Origin: Pontiellaceae bacterium B12219
Lineage (GTDB): Bacteria > Verrucomicrobiota > Kiritimatiellia > Kiritimatiellales > Pontiellaceae
DNA length: 64,000 nucleotides
Assembly: GCA_029432795.1 (NCBI GenBank)
Contig: JARNMJ010000004.1
Coordinates: forward strand, 1 to 64,000
Direction of reading: 5' to 3'
Below, in pieces: positions 10,013-19,925 of this stretch; the stretch's first letter is position 1, and each line of letters opens with the position of its first letter. The notes beneath the pieces are model-generated. The model was not told where the DNA came from. It searched no databases and saw only the letters and a list, made by a program, of their open reading frames with translations. The translations under genes and the position numbers were made by a program.

Positions 10013-11548
10013 ATGTTTAAACGGGTGAGTGATATGTGTAGAAAAACGATAGCGTTAGTCGTCAGCCTACTGGCCGTAGCGGGCGCGGCGTGTGCGGAGC
10101 AGAAACAGCCCAATATCATTTTTATTAATGCGGACGATATGGGAGTTGGAGATGTTTCTCATACAACCGGTCTGGCCCCGACCCCGAACATCGATCGGAT
10201 GGCCGCGGAAGGCATGCGTTTTACAGATGCGCATACCGCATCCGCAGTTTGTACCCCCTCCCGTTATGCGCTGCTCACAGGGCGCTATAACTGGCGCACC
10301 CGCCTGACCGCGCATGTCTTCAGCAATCCGGATTGTGCGCCGTTGATTGAGCCCGATGAACCAACGATTGCAACGTTGTTGAGTGAAAATGGATATCATA
10401 CGGCGTGTATCGGAAAGTGGCATTTGGGCATTCAGTGGCAGTATCAGCAAGACTATAAATTCACTGCGGGTCAGCGCCCTAAACAAGGCTGGGATATCGA
10501 TTTCAGTAAGCCGGCGATTATTTCGCCAATATCGCATGGTTTTGATTATTTCTGGGGAATCGCCGCGTCTTTGGATATGCCGCCTTATCTCTATATTGAA
10601 AATAAAAAAGCCGTTACGACGGAGCTGGTGGCTAAGAAAGGGGGGCGAAAGGGGCCGATGGATATTGCATTCAAACCCGATGGCTGTCTTCAGTCCTTTG
10701 CAGAAAAGTCGGTGGCTTATATTGATGAACGGGCCAAAGAGGATCAACCGTTTTTCCTCTATCTTCCGCTATCCTCGCCGCATTCTCCGGTGGTGCCGAG
10801 TGACGCCTGGAAGGGAAAGTCCGGCCTGGGTCGGTATGGCGACTTTCTAATGGAAACCGATTGGGTGGTTGGGCAGGTGCTGGCTGCGCTGGATAAGCAT
10901 GGGTTGGCGGAGAATACGCTGGTTATTTTTTCAACGGATAACGGATGTTCGAATTCTGCCGGGATTCCGAACCTTATTCAACAGGGGCATAATCCCTGTG
11001 GCGGTTTGCGTGGACACAAGGCGGATATCTATGAGGGCGGACACCGTGTTCCTTTTGTTGTGCGGTGGCCGGCTCTGGTGAAACCGAATACTGTAACGAG
11101 TCGTTTGACGTGTCAGACCGATTTCATCAGTACCTGCGCGGATATTCTGGGCGTCGAGCTGGCGGCCAATTCCGGGGTGGATAGTGTTTCCTTTTTGCCG
11201 ACGTTAAAAGATCCGTCGAAAGTGGAGCGTGATGCTGTGGTGCATCACTCCATCAATGGATCGTTTGCCATCCGCGAGGGCGACTGGAAACTGATCCTCT
11301 GCAAAGGCTCCGGCGGGTGGACCTATCCCAAACCGGGAGATGCTCCCGCTGAATTTCCAGACGTCCAGCTGTTTAACCTGGCGGAGGATCTCGGAGAGAC
11401 CAATAATCTGCAGGCGGAGTATCCTGAGCGGGTAACCGCCATGACCGAAGTTTTGAAGCGTTATGTTGAGAACGGTCGCAGTACAGAGGGGCCGGCTCAG
11501 AATAATGCGACGGAAGTGAATATCTATGCACTCCCGATCAAAAGGTAG
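10013..11548 (+). CDS. Sulfatase (S1, formylglycine type)
   Basis: 511 aa from the ATG at 10013. A second in-frame ATG at 10034 gives a tidier signal peptide (MCRKTIALVVSLLAVAGAACA), and neither start has a strong ribosome site. The formylglycine cysteine is C80 in VCTPSRYALLTGRYNWR. Metal ligands are D41-D42 in NADDMG and the Asp-Asn pair in STDNGCS; GKWHLG is also present. The C-terminal region GSFAIREGDWKLILCKGSGGW closely parallels the sulfatase at 16397, with which it shares nearly the whole motif set including ASLDMPPYLYIEN. The two look like paralogues acting on related sulfate positions. It sits between the GH29-like and GH141-like genes. Confidence 0.93.
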   Translation: MFKRVSDMCRKTIALVVSLLAVAGAACAEQKQPNIIFINADDMGVGDVSHTTGLAPTPNIDRMAAEGMRFTDAHTASAVCTPSRYALLTGRYNWRTRLTAHVFSNPDCAPLIEPDEPTIATLLSENGYHTACIGKWHLGIQWQYQQDYKFTAGQRPKQGWDIDFSKPAIISPISHGFDYFWGIAASLDMPPYLYIENKKAVTTELVAKKGGRKGPMDIAFKPDGCLQSFAEKSVAYIDERAKEDQPFFLYLPLSSPHSPVVPSDAWKGKSGLGRYGDFLMETDWVVGQVLAALDKHGLAENTLVIFSTDNGCSNSAGIPNLIQQGHNPCGGLRGHKADIYEGGHRVPFVVRWPALVKPNTVTSRLTCQTDFISTCADILGVELAANSGVDSVSFLPTLKDPSKVERDAVVHHSINGSFAIREGDWKLILCKGSGGWTYPKPGDAPAEFPDVQLFNLAEDLGETNNLQAEYPERVTAMTEVLKRYVENGRSTEGPAQNNATEVNIYALPIKR

Positions 11549-11617
11549 TTCCGGTCGTTTGGCCGGTGGGGACTGGCTGAATCGATCCGCTTAAATGTTT
11601 GGGGTGAAGGGAAGGGA

Positions 11618-14188
11618 ATGAATAGATATCGAATATATTTAAAGTGGACAGCCGTTGCCTTCTTCGCGGTGCCTTCCGTTTTGCTGGCACGCACCGTGTA
11701 TGTGTCGCCTCAGGGGGATGATGCAAATGCGGGAACTCAAACAGCGCCTTTTGCCTCCATTGCAGCCGCCCGAGATGCACTTCGTGCCAGTGGAAAATTA
11801 GGGAAGGAGTCTTGTGAGGTCATTATCGGTTCGGGGACGTATCGCTTTACTGAGCCGTTGACTCTTTCTCCTTCTGACAGCGGCAGTAAAGATGCTCCCG
11901 CAGTTTACCGTGCGGCAGAAGGAGCTGAAGTGGTCTTTACCGGCGCGCAGGAGATCAACGGTTCCTGGGAGCATTGGAACGATGGTATTTACCGTACGGA
12001 AGTCGGAAGGATGCAGGCGATTGATCAGCTTTTTGTAAATCATCGGCGTCAGATTATGGCGCGCTATCCCGACTTGGAGGCAGGCTATGTGTTGGCTGAA
12101 AATCAGAAACATCAAGGCGGAAAAGCGGGGAACCCTCCTTACGAAGGCTGCACGCCGGATGCCTGGGATGCGAGTAAGGCCAGAGGGTGGAGCGATCCTG
12201 CTGGGGCCTTTATGCATGGGATGCATGGCGGGCTGTGGGGCAGTCAGCATTACCGGGTTTTGGGAAAAAAGGCGAACGGCGAACTGCTGTTCGAAGGGGG
12301 GTGGCAAAATAACCGCTATCGGTCCGCCCACCCGTCCTACCGCATGATCGAAAATATTTTTGAAGAACTCGATGCGCCGGGCGAGTGGTATCACGATATG
12401 AAAGAAGGCTGGCTGTATTATAAACCGGCCGCAGGAATCGATATGGCATCTGCACAATTCGAGGCCGTGTTGCAGATCAAACATCTCGTCGAATTCCATG
12501 GCGCGCATAAGCAACCGGTCGCTGTAATGGAGATTCCAAACAGTGGAAACGGTTTGCCGATGACAACGGTTAAAACCTATGAAACCACCACAGCGGTAAA
12601 GTACATTCAGTTCGAGGGCATTCACTTTGCCGGCACGGCACGCACCTTCATGGAAACGATTGAGCCGCTGTTGCGCAGTGACTGGAGTATTTATCGTGGC
12701 GGTGCGGTCCATTTGCGCGGTACGGAAGATATTACGATTGCGAATTGTTCCTTTGAAGAGTTGGGGGGGAATGCCGTATTCATCGATGGATACAATCGAA
12801 GGGTCGTGATTCGAGGCAATCGGTTTCACAATAACGGGGCGTCTGATGTGAACATTGTCGGTTCGCCTGCCGCGGTGCGCGATCCTGCGTTCAGCTATGG
12901 TGCCAGCGCCCGCCCGCTTGATACGATTGATACGGAGGTCGGACCAAAGTCCGACGAATATCCAGCGGATTGTCTGGTTGAGGACAATCTCATGACACAT
13001 TGCGGACGTTTTGAAAAACAGGTTGCGGGAGTCAATATATCAATGTCTTCGCGCATTACGGTTCGACATAATACCATCAGCCACACCCCGCGAGCAGCGA
13101 TCAATGTCTGTGACGGGACGTGGGGCGGCCATCTGATTGAATGGAACGACTGCTTTGATACGGTATTGGAGACACATGATCATGGAGCTTTCAACGGATG
13201 GGGACGTGACCAGATCTGGCACAATGCCTCGCCCTCGGGGCCCACTGAACGAGATGAAAACGGAAAACCGCTGATCAGTTATTATATAGAGAAGTATCCG
13301 AACGCCCCCCGCTGGGATGCATATCAGACCAGCATTCTGCGTAACAATCGTATGCATTGTGAACATGGCTGGGATATTGATCTGGATGATGGCTGCACCA
13401 ACTATGAGCTGTATAATAACCTCTGCCTCTTTGGAGGGCTCAAAACGCGCGAGGGATTCTACCGCATCGTCACGAATAACGTGATTGTCGGAAGACTCGG
13501 CTATACCTGCAATGTGCCGTATCCCAAACCCACCTACGACATTTTTGAACGCAATATCATCTGGGCTCCAACGGTCTACAGTTCATCCAATCCCGGCTTA
13601 TGGGGCGGTGTGCGCAACCATACTTTTGTACACAATCCCGAAGCCACAGAAACGGGTCCGGCTGTGGCACTGCAAAAAGAAACCTTCGATGATGCAGAGA
13701 GCCTCTACGGAAATGCTGCATTCGTGGCGCCCGCGGACGGAAACTTTCGAGTGAAGGCCGGTTCTCCCGCACTCCAAACCGGGTTTAAGAATTTCCCGAT
13801 GACCGGGTTTGGTGTGACTTCTCCTGAACTCAGGAAAAGCGCGGGAACGCCTCCGGTGAAATTGCCGACAAAAGCGGCATCGAACCGGTATAGGAAGGTG
13901 CCTGCAAAAGAAGTTTGCGGTGCCATGGTGAAGAGCTTGGACTCGGAAGCCGAATTAACGGCGACCGGGATGCATGAACGCATCGGCGTTTTCCTGATCA
14001 ATGTGCCACCGGACAGCGAATTGGCAGCATATGGATTTAAGAGTGATGACGTCGTCTTGTTTGTTGATGGAACCTCCACACCCGGACTGCGTGAATTTTC
14101 GAGAATATTTTCGAAGCTTAAGCCCGGATCGCATAACGCCAAGGTCTGGCGTGCTCAGGAACCCGAAACATTTACCTTTAAGAAATAA
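11618..14188 (+). CDS. GH141-like right-handed beta-helix glycosidase with C-terminal PDZ domain
   Basis: 856 aa. The signal peptide ends near LLARTVYVSPQGDDANAG, the usual opening of secreted parallel beta-helix enzymes. The helix spans roughly residues 25-720, with rungs such as VEDNLMTHCGRFEKQVAG and SSRITVRHNTISHTPRAAIN. The architecture and insertions (IFEELDAPGEWYHDMKEGWL) match GH141, a family with characterised alpha-L-fucosidase and xylanase members. The last ~75 residues (ERIGVFLINVPPDSELAAYG, SDDVVLFVDGTSTPG) form a PDZ-like domain, probably for peptide or partner binding. A GAAGGGAAGGGA ribosome site precedes the ATG. Substrate assignment to fucose is inferred from the neighbours. 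Confidence 0.8.
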   Translation: MNRYRIYLKWTAVAFFAVPSVLLARTVYVSPQGDDANAGTQTAPFASIAAARDALRASGKLGKESCEVIIGSGTYRFTEPLTLSPSDSGSKDAPAVYRAAEGAEVVFTGAQEINGSWEHWNDGIYRTEVGRMQAIDQLFVNHRRQIMARYPDLEAGYVLAENQKHQGGKAGNPPYEGCTPDAWDASKARGWSDPAGAFMHGMHGGLWGSQHYRVLGKKANGELLFEGGWQNNRYRSAHPSYRMIENIFEELDAPGEWYHDMKEGWLYYKPAAGIDMASAQFEAVLQIKHLVEFHGAHKQPVAVMEIPNSGNGLPMTTVKTYETTTAVKYIQFEGIHFAGTARTFMETIEPLLRSDWSIYRGGAVHLRGTEDITIANCSFEELGGNAVFIDGYNRRVVIRGNRFHNNGASDVNIVGSPAAVRDPAFSYGASARPLDTIDTEVGPKSDEYPADCLVEDNLMTHCGRFEKQVAGVNISMSSRITVRHNTISHTPRAAINVCDGTWGGHLIEWNDCFDTVLETHDHGAFNGWGRDQIWHNASPSGPTERDENGKPLISYYIEKYPNAPRWDAYQTSILRNNRMHCEHGWDIDLDDGCTNYELYNNLCLFGGLKTREGFYRIVTNNVIVGRLGYTCNVPYPKPTYDIFERNIIWAPTVYSSSNPGLWGGVRNHTFVHNPEATETGPAVALQKETFDDAESLYGNAAFVAPADGNFRVKAGSPALQTGFKNFPMTGFGVTSPELRKSAGTPPVKLPTKAASNRYRKVPAKEVCGAMVKSLDSEAELTATGMHERIGVFLINVPPDSELAAYGFKSDDVVLFVDGTSTPGLREFSRIFSKLKPGSHNAKVWRAQEPETFTFKK

Positions 14189-14317
14189 CGGAGGGATAAG
14201 GAATGCGATCCGTTCAGGCAAACGAAGTCGGGAGGATTGCTGAAAAGTGTACAAAAATATTTGGGTGCGGCATGGGCCGATTGACGCTGCACTCCTAAAA
14301 CAAAAGGAATCGATATT

Positions 14318-15100
14318 ATGTTAATAAAAGAAATTCGTATCTTACTGGTGGTTTCAAGTGTGTTGTTGGGGGCGAATGTTTCTGACGCGGGGCTCAAAAT
14401 TTATTATATCCGCCATGCCGAAGGCGGGCATAATGTAAAAGCCGACTGGGAGAAAAAAGGAATTCCCGAGTCAGAATGGCCGGCCTACGTGGGGGATCCG
14501 AATGTCTTCACCCCTTTAGGAGTCACGCAGGTTGCAGGCGCCACTGAAAAACTGCAGAAGTATCAATTCGATTTTATTGCCACGAGCCCTGTGTGGAGAG
14601 TCCATAACACGATCGCCCCTTATCTGAAGAAGACAAACCAGACGGCTGAAATATGGCCTGAACTGAGGGAGGGGCCAGGAATGACGACGATCCTTTCTGA
14701 GGACATTCCGGAGGTGCAGGAAGAGATCTTAAACAAAGGCACCGCCATTGTGTTGACGGAAGATGAGGCTGCCTATTTAAGGATTCGCCCCGGTGCAGAG
14801 AACAACTACAAAAAGTATCCAAAGGGCAGCAGCGAAAACGAAAAAGTCGCGTATATGAAACATGCCTCGCTGCATGCGATCGACTTGATCGAAACACGAT
14901 TCGGAGGATCTGATCAGTCCATCCTGCTCGCGGGACATAATAGTGCGGGAGTATCGCTGTTGAAGTTACTTCTGCAAGAGGCGCCGACCGGAGAGGCCAG
15001 AAGGGGATTGAGTAATACCGGAATCTGGATGGTCGAGCAGCAGGAGGACGGTTCGTATGAACTGAAGATATATAATGATAAGCCTTATGAACAGGAGTAG
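14318..15100 (+). CDS. Secreted histidine phosphatase family protein
   Basis: 260 aa, phosphoglycerate-mutase-like fold. The signal peptide is followed by the catalytic RHG-type motif YYIRHAEGGHN (R32, phospho-acceptor H33). The second catalytic histidine H207 lies in LLAGHNSAG. Members dephosphorylate small molecules or proteins; the substrate here is unknown. It begins a tandem duplication with the gene at 15304, and the first 60 residues of the two are nearly identical. It lacks the C-terminal EF-hands of its paralogue. Its presence inside a glycosidase-sulfatase run suggests a role connected with the polysaccharide, but no direct link can be read from the sequence. Confidence 0.85.
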   Translation: MLIKEIRILLVVSSVLLGANVSDAGLKIYYIRHAEGGHNVKADWEKKGIPESEWPAYVGDPNVFTPLGVTQVAGATEKLQKYQFDFIATSPVWRVHNTIAPYLKKTNQTAEIWPELREGPGMTTILSEDIPEVQEEILNKGTAIVLTEDEAAYLRIRPGAENNYKKYPKGSSENEKVAYMKHASLHAIDLIETRFGGSDQSILLAGHNSAGVSLLKLLLQEAPTGEARRGLSNTGIWMVEQQEDGSYELKIYNDKPYEQE

Positions 15101-15303
15101 CACAATGCGGTATAACAGGAGCGTTTGAGTTTTTTCTGTTGAGTCCGCCATGGTTTAGACCGCGAAACAATGCAATATGCATTTTGCGGCTCCTCTGTCA
15201 GAGCATCTCTTTTTGTTGATAGAGGATCTGGGAGCCATATGCTGAAAATACGCAAATGTTTTGTCTGTTTTTACCTTAATCACAACCCAAAGGAATCATT
15301 GTT

Positions 15304-16374
15304 ATGTTAATGAAAGAAATCCGTATTCTGCTCGTGATGAGTTCCGTATTCGTCGGGACGCGTGCTTCCGAAGCGGGTCTTAAAATTTATTATATCCGCC
15401 ATGCCGAAGGCGGGCACAATGTAAAAGCCGACTGGGAATATCGAAAGGTGCCCAAAGATCAATGGCCCGCGTATGTCGGGGATCATACTGCATTTACCCC
15501 GAAGGGGCTCGCGCAGCAGGCCGCAGTGGCAGGAAAGCTCAAGCAATACGATTTCGATTTTATTGCTGCCAGTCCGGCATGGCGCTGCCGGAATACAATC
15601 CTGCCCTATATGAAAGAGGTGGGAGCCACGGCAGAGATCTGGCCGGAACTTCAGGAATTAAGCGCCAGCGCATTGATTCTTTCCTCCGATTTGCCGGAGC
15701 CCGCAGAACCGATTCTCGGCGTGGGGGATGCCGTGGAAATTCTGCCCGATGAAGCTCCTTATTTCTCTGTGCGTGAGGATGGAAAAAATGAGTTTCACAT
15801 ATCGCGCGGTGGAGCGGGACCGGAGGCCCGTAAACATTCGAATGCCGCCGCCCGGGTGGTTATTCAACAGGTGGTTGACATGATTCAGGACCGTTTTGGC
15901 GGAACGGATAAAACCATCCTGCTGTCGGGACATGGCAGCAGCGGTCAGGCGGTTCTCAGAATGCTTACGCAGGATCCGCTGGATGGGTTCACCGGGATTG
16001 ATAATACAGGCATCTGGATGGTGGAAGAACAGGCCGATGGCACATTTAAGATGATGATGTACAACAGTTATCCGCTTGAAAACGGTAAGCCCTCCGCCGC
16101 ATCAAAGTTTGCTTTGATGGATACGAATGGCGACGGGCAGGTCACGAAAGAGGAATACGTTGCTCGTCACGCTTCCGGCTTCGGGCGAAAAGACCGGAAT
16201 AATGATGGGGCCCTTTCGGAGGAAGAGCATGGGCACTCCTCGTTTGCAACCGCGGATAAGAACAATGATAACCAGCTGTCCGCCGAAGAGTATACAGCAA
16301 TTTTTGAGGGCCAGTTTGATCATTCCTACGACAAAAATGGCGATGGAATCTTCACGCTCGATGAAATGAAGTAA
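15304..16374 (+). CDS. Secreted histidine phosphatase with C-terminal EF-hands
   Basis: 356 aa. The N-terminal ~250 residues are a histidine phosphatase with R32-H33 in IRHAEGGHN and the second histidine H210 in LLSGHGSSG. The last ~90 residues hold EF-hand calcium-binding loops: DTNGDGQVTKEE, DRNNDGALSEEE, DKNNDNQLSAEE and DKNGDGIFTLDE. EF-hands on an exported enzyme probably stabilise it or help it bind calcium-rich polyanions. It is the tandem paralogue of the gene at 14318 and ends 22 bases before the next sulfatase, suggesting co-transcription with it. Confidence 0.88.
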   Translation: MLMKEIRILLVMSSVFVGTRASEAGLKIYYIRHAEGGHNVKADWEYRKVPKDQWPAYVGDHTAFTPKGLAQQAAVAGKLKQYDFDFIAASPAWRCRNTILPYMKEVGATAEIWPELQELSASALILSSDLPEPAEPILGVGDAVEILPDEAPYFSVREDGKNEFHISRGGAGPEARKHSNAAARVVIQQVVDMIQDRFGGTDKTILLSGHGSSGQAVLRMLTQDPLDGFTGIDNTGIWMVEEQADGTFKMMMYNSYPLENGKPSAASKFALMDTNGDGQVTKEEYVARHASGFGRKDRNNDGALSEEEHGHSSFATADKNNDNQLSAEEYTAIFEGQFDHSYDKNGDGIFTLDEMK

Positions 16375-16396
16375 CTGAACATAAGGAAACGCGGTT

Positions 16397-17920
16397 ATGT
16401 GGAAAAAAGGAATAGCTTGTATTGTCGGGGGATGTCTCGGGACATCGATGGCTGTTGCGGAACCCAACCCTCGGTGGCCGAACCCGCCAAATCCCAATAT
16501 TATCTACATTCTTTGTGATGATCTCGGCTATGGCGATGTGCAGTGTCTGAATCCGGAGCGCGGAAAAATTGCCACGCCGAATATGGATCGGCTGGCGGGG
16601 GAGGGCATGGTTTTCACCGATGCGCATACCAGTTCATCGGTCTGCACGCCGAGTCGCTATGGCATTCTGACGGGGCGCTACAATTGGCGTACGAGCCGTC
16701 AGGCCGGAGTGCTCGGCGGGTATGGCGCACCGATGATTGCTTCGGACCGCCTCACGGTGGCCGGATTTTTAACTGCGCAGGGCTACCGCACGGCTGCTTT
16801 TGGAAAATGGCATCTTGGAATGACGTTTCCAACTGTGGACGGAAAACGAGTCGCGAAAAACGGGGCGAATATCGATTGGAAAGGAGCCATCACAGACGGC
16901 CCCGTTCAGCATGGATTTGAAACGTATTACGGAATTTCCGCTTCGCTGGATATGCCGCCTTACATCTACATCGAGAATGACCGGTTCGTCGGCGAATGTA
17001 CGACCACAAAAGCATTCTTCCGGAAGGGGGCCGCGCAGGCGGATTTTGAAGCGGTTGATGTTCTTCCAACCATTGGAAAAAAGACCGTCGAATTTATCGG
17101 GCAGCAGACCGCAGACCAACCGTTCTTTATCTATGTTCCCTTAAACTCTCCGCATACGCCGATTGTCCCAACACCGGAATGGCGGGGTAAAAGCGGACTC
17201 GGAACCTATGGCGATTTTGTCATGCAGACCGATGCCGTGATCGGACAGATTGTTGATGCGGTGGATGCCGCCGGGCTGGGTGAAAACACCCTGATCATCG
17301 TCACCAGCGATAACGGCTGTTCCAAGGCCGCAGGTATTCCGAAAATGCAGGAGAAGGGGCACTATCCGAGTGCTCAGTTTCGGGGTTCAAAAGCCGATAT
17401 CTGGGATGGGGGACATCGCGTTCCGTTCATCCTCCGTTGGCCGGCGGGCATCAAAGCGGGCAGCCGGAGCGACCAAACCGTCTGCCTGACCGATCTGATG
17501 GCGACCTGTGCCGAGCTGACCGGAGCCGCTTTGCCGGATACTGCCGGGGAAGACAGCGTCAGTTTTCTGCCGGCGTTGTCGGGCAAGCCGATCGTTTCCA
17601 CACGCAGCGGAGTGGTTCATCATTCGATCTCCGGACACTTTGCGTATCGTGAAGGAAAGTGGAAACTCGTGCTTGCCAAGGGCTCGGGCGGCTGGACTTC
17701 TCCAACCGAAAAGGAAATGCCGGAGGGCAGTCTTAAAGCGCAGCTGTATGATATGGAAGCCGATCCCGGTGAAACGACCAACCTTTATACCACATATCCG
17801 GAAGTTGCCGAACGTCTGCTCAAACAGTTGGAGGTCGATGTGAAACGTGGCCGCAGCACGGAAGGTGCGGAGGTGAAAAATGACACGGAAAAGATCAACC
17901 TCTGGAAAGGAGGACGCTAA
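16397..17920 (+). CDS. Sulfatase (S1, formylglycine type)
   Basis: 507 aa with a signal peptide (CIVGGCLGTSMAVA). The formylglycine cysteine is C83 in VCTPSRYGILTGRYNWR; calcium ligands are D41-D42 in LCDDLGYGD; GKWHLG, TSDNGCS and the C-terminal GHFAYREGKWKLVLAKG are all intact. It is closely related to the sulfatase at 10013 (shared ASLDMPPYIYIEN and SPHTPIVP blocks), so the two are probably paralogues with related specificity. The start is supported by an AAGGAAA site a few bases upstream. It lies directly behind the EF-hand phosphatase. Confidence 0.94.
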   Translation: MWKKGIACIVGGCLGTSMAVAEPNPRWPNPPNPNIIYILCDDLGYGDVQCLNPERGKIATPNMDRLAGEGMVFTDAHTSSSVCTPSRYGILTGRYNWRTSRQAGVLGGYGAPMIASDRLTVAGFLTAQGYRTAAFGKWHLGMTFPTVDGKRVAKNGANIDWKGAITDGPVQHGFETYYGISASLDMPPYIYIENDRFVGECTTTKAFFRKGAAQADFEAVDVLPTIGKKTVEFIGQQTADQPFFIYVPLNSPHTPIVPTPEWRGKSGLGTYGDFVMQTDAVIGQIVDAVDAAGLGENTLIIVTSDNGCSKAAGIPKMQEKGHYPSAQFRGSKADIWDGGHRVPFILRWPAGIKAGSRSDQTVCLTDLMATCAELTGAALPDTAGEDSVSFLPALSGKPIVSTRSGVVHHSISGHFAYREGKWKLVLAKGSGGWTSPTEKEMPEGSLKAQLYDMEADPGETTNLYTTYPEVAERLLKQLEVDVKRGRSTEGAEVKNDTEKINLWKGGR

Positions 17921-18161
17921 CCTTGCGCTCCATAGATCCGGAAAATATTAACATCCAGAAAGCAGCTGGACGGTGTTTATGCAATGCATGGACCTAATGC
18001 TTTCTTCTGACGGAGATCAAAGCGTATGATGATGCCAGGTTGCGCTTATAGGTAACTGCCGGCTCAGTATCCCGCACTCGCAGGAATACAGCCGACACAT
18101 TGAAAACTCGGCGCAACCCAACGTGGACCGCCTTCGGAAATCTTTAACTGAGGAATAACCT

Positions 18162-19925
18162 ATGACGTCTGAATTGAAATATATTTTATTGATATGGGGA
18201 CTATCCATTCTTGGAACCAATGCGGCTCCGACCCATTTGGTCGATGAATCTCCGGTTCATATCAACGAGGTTGAAACCGGAGTTTATCTGGTCGATTTCG
18301 GGCGGGTGGCTTTCGGTAATATTCGGTTAATTGCCTCGAAGGATAGCGAGGTCAAGGTTCATTTCGGGGAAGACCTGGTGGACGGACGCATTAATCGTAA
18401 ACCTCCCGGGACGGTTCGGTATAAAGCGGCCTCAGTCTCGCTTGATGGGGGGACAATGAAGGTTGTGGCTCCGTCCGCAGATAAACGGAATACGAATTTT
18501 TCCCGAAAGCCGCCGGCCATTCCGACGCCAGCGGAATGGGGTGTCGTACTGCCTTTCCGTTGGGTTGAAATTGAAGGATGGAACGGGCCCTTGAAACCGG
18601 ATCAGATTGTGCGGCAATCCGCTTTTGCATCCACCTGGAATGATGGTGCGGCCTCTTTTGAATGTTCGGATGAAATGCTCAATCAAATCTGGGAGCTGTG
18701 TCGCTATTCAATCAAGGCGACGACCTTTGCCGGCGTGTATGTGGATGGCGATCGTGAACGGATTCCATATGAGGCCGATGCGTATCTGAATCAGCTGAGC
18801 CACTACTATACCGACCATGATGTCCAGATGGCGCGCGATACGATTGATCACCTGATGGTGCATGGCACCTGGCCCAGCGAATGGGCCCCTCATATGGTAT
18901 TTATGGTGCATGCGGATTGGATGTATACCGGCGATAAAACATGGGTGAAAAAGCACTATGAAGCCTTGAAAGCGAAGACGCTGGAACATCGAAAAGGGGC
19001 GGATGGATTGATTGCCAGTAATCCGCAGCAGATGAATAAAATTGATATTGTGGATTGGCCGAAAGTAGAGCGCGACGACTATGTTTTCACTTCCCGCAAC
19101 ACGGTTGTCAATGCCTTCTATTTGCAGGCGATCAAGCAGATGGCGGAAATGGCGCACGCGCTGGGGAAAGAAAACGAGGCCGCCGAATTTGAATCCGATT
19201 TTGCGGTATCCTATCCCATCTTTCAACAGACATTTTTTGATACGGAGACCGGTTTGTATAAAGATGGTATCGAGACGGATCACGCGTCGCTGCATGCCAA
19301 CCTGTTCCCGTTAGCCTTTGGTTTGGTCCCCGAAGACGCGCGCGGAAAGCTGGCAGCATGGCTGGCGGAACGCGGGATGAAATGTTCGGTCTATGCGGCG
19401 CAGTATCTGATGGAAGGGCTTTTTGATAATGGGGAGACCGAGCAGGCCGTTGCGCTGATGACGGCCCGGAATGACCGCAGTTGGCGACATATGGTCGAGA
19501 GCGGAGCAACCATCACCTGGGAAGCGTGGGACCATAAATATAAGCCGAATCAGGATTGGAACCATGCCTGGGGCGCAGCCCCGGCCAATCTGCTGCCGCG
19601 GTATATTCTCGGAGCAGCACCTCTGACCCCAGGTTGGAAGACAGCTCTGGTTCGTCCTCACCTCGCGGGGCTGTCCGCTGCCAAAGGCAAGGTGCGGACT
19701 CCGTTAGGGCCGATTGGAATTGATTGGGAAAATTCCGATACCTTCTCGCTTTCGTTGTCCCTTCCAAAGGAAATGAAGGCTCGCGTGGAGCTTCCAATGA
19801 TTGGAACTTCTTCGGAGGTTTTCTGCGATGGAGTGCCTATGACAGGCGTGTTGTCTGATGGGTATTATGTGCTGTTTGTGGAAAATAAAGAAACGGTAAA
19901 TTTCGAAGTCCGGAGAGAGCAATGA
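18162..19925 (+). CDS. GH78-like alpha-L-rhamnosidase family protein
   Basis: 587 aa, shorter than typical GH78 enzymes because the usual N-terminal accessory modules are reduced. An N-terminal beta-domain (about 25-165) contains VYLVDFGRVAFGNIRL and LPFRWVEIEGW. The (alpha/alpha)6 domain follows, with DGDRERIPYEADAYLNQ: E199 aligns with the general acid of the GH78 motif (DxxxRDER), and D195 and D206 with conserved acidic residues. E454 in ATITWEAWD is the candidate base. The C-terminal beta domain starts after NHAWGAAPANLLPRYILG. GH78 enzymes remove alpha-L-rhamnose, but this subgroup is divergent and could take another deoxy-sugar. Its stop overlaps the next gene's start by ATGA, so it is coupled to the sulfatase. 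Confidence 0.8.
   Translation: MTSELKYILLIWGLSILGTNAAPTHLVDESPVHINEVETGVYLVDFGRVAFGNIRLIASKDSEVKVHFGEDLVDGRINRKPPGTVRYKAASVSLDGGTMKVVAPSADKRNTNFSRKPPAIPTPAEWGVVLPFRWVEIEGWNGPLKPDQIVRQSAFASTWNDGAASFECSDEMLNQIWELCRYSIKATTFAGVYVDGDRERIPYEADAYLNQLSHYYTDHDVQMARDTIDHLMVHGTWPSEWAPHMVFMVHADWMYTGDKTWVKKHYEALKAKTLEHRKGADGLIASNPQQMNKIDIVDWPKVERDDYVFTSRNTVVNAFYLQAIKQMAEMAHALGKENEAAEFESDFAVSYPIFQQTFFDTETGLYKDGIETDHASLHANLFPLAFGLVPEDARGKLAAWLAERGMKCSVYAAQYLMEGLFDNGETEQAVALMTARNDRSWRHMVESGATITWEAWDHKYKPNQDWNHAWGAAPANLLPRYILGAAPLTPGWKTALVRPHLAGLSAAKGKVRTPLGPIGIDWENSDTFSLSLSLPKEMKARVELPMIGTSSEVFCDGVPMTGVLSDGYYVLFVENKETVNFEVRREQ

Noticed and set aside
18038-18118. Inverted repeat GGTTGCGC / GCGCAACC before the GH78-like gene
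   Set aside because: Eight-base arms separated by 65 bases are expected by chance in this much sequence; no further support.
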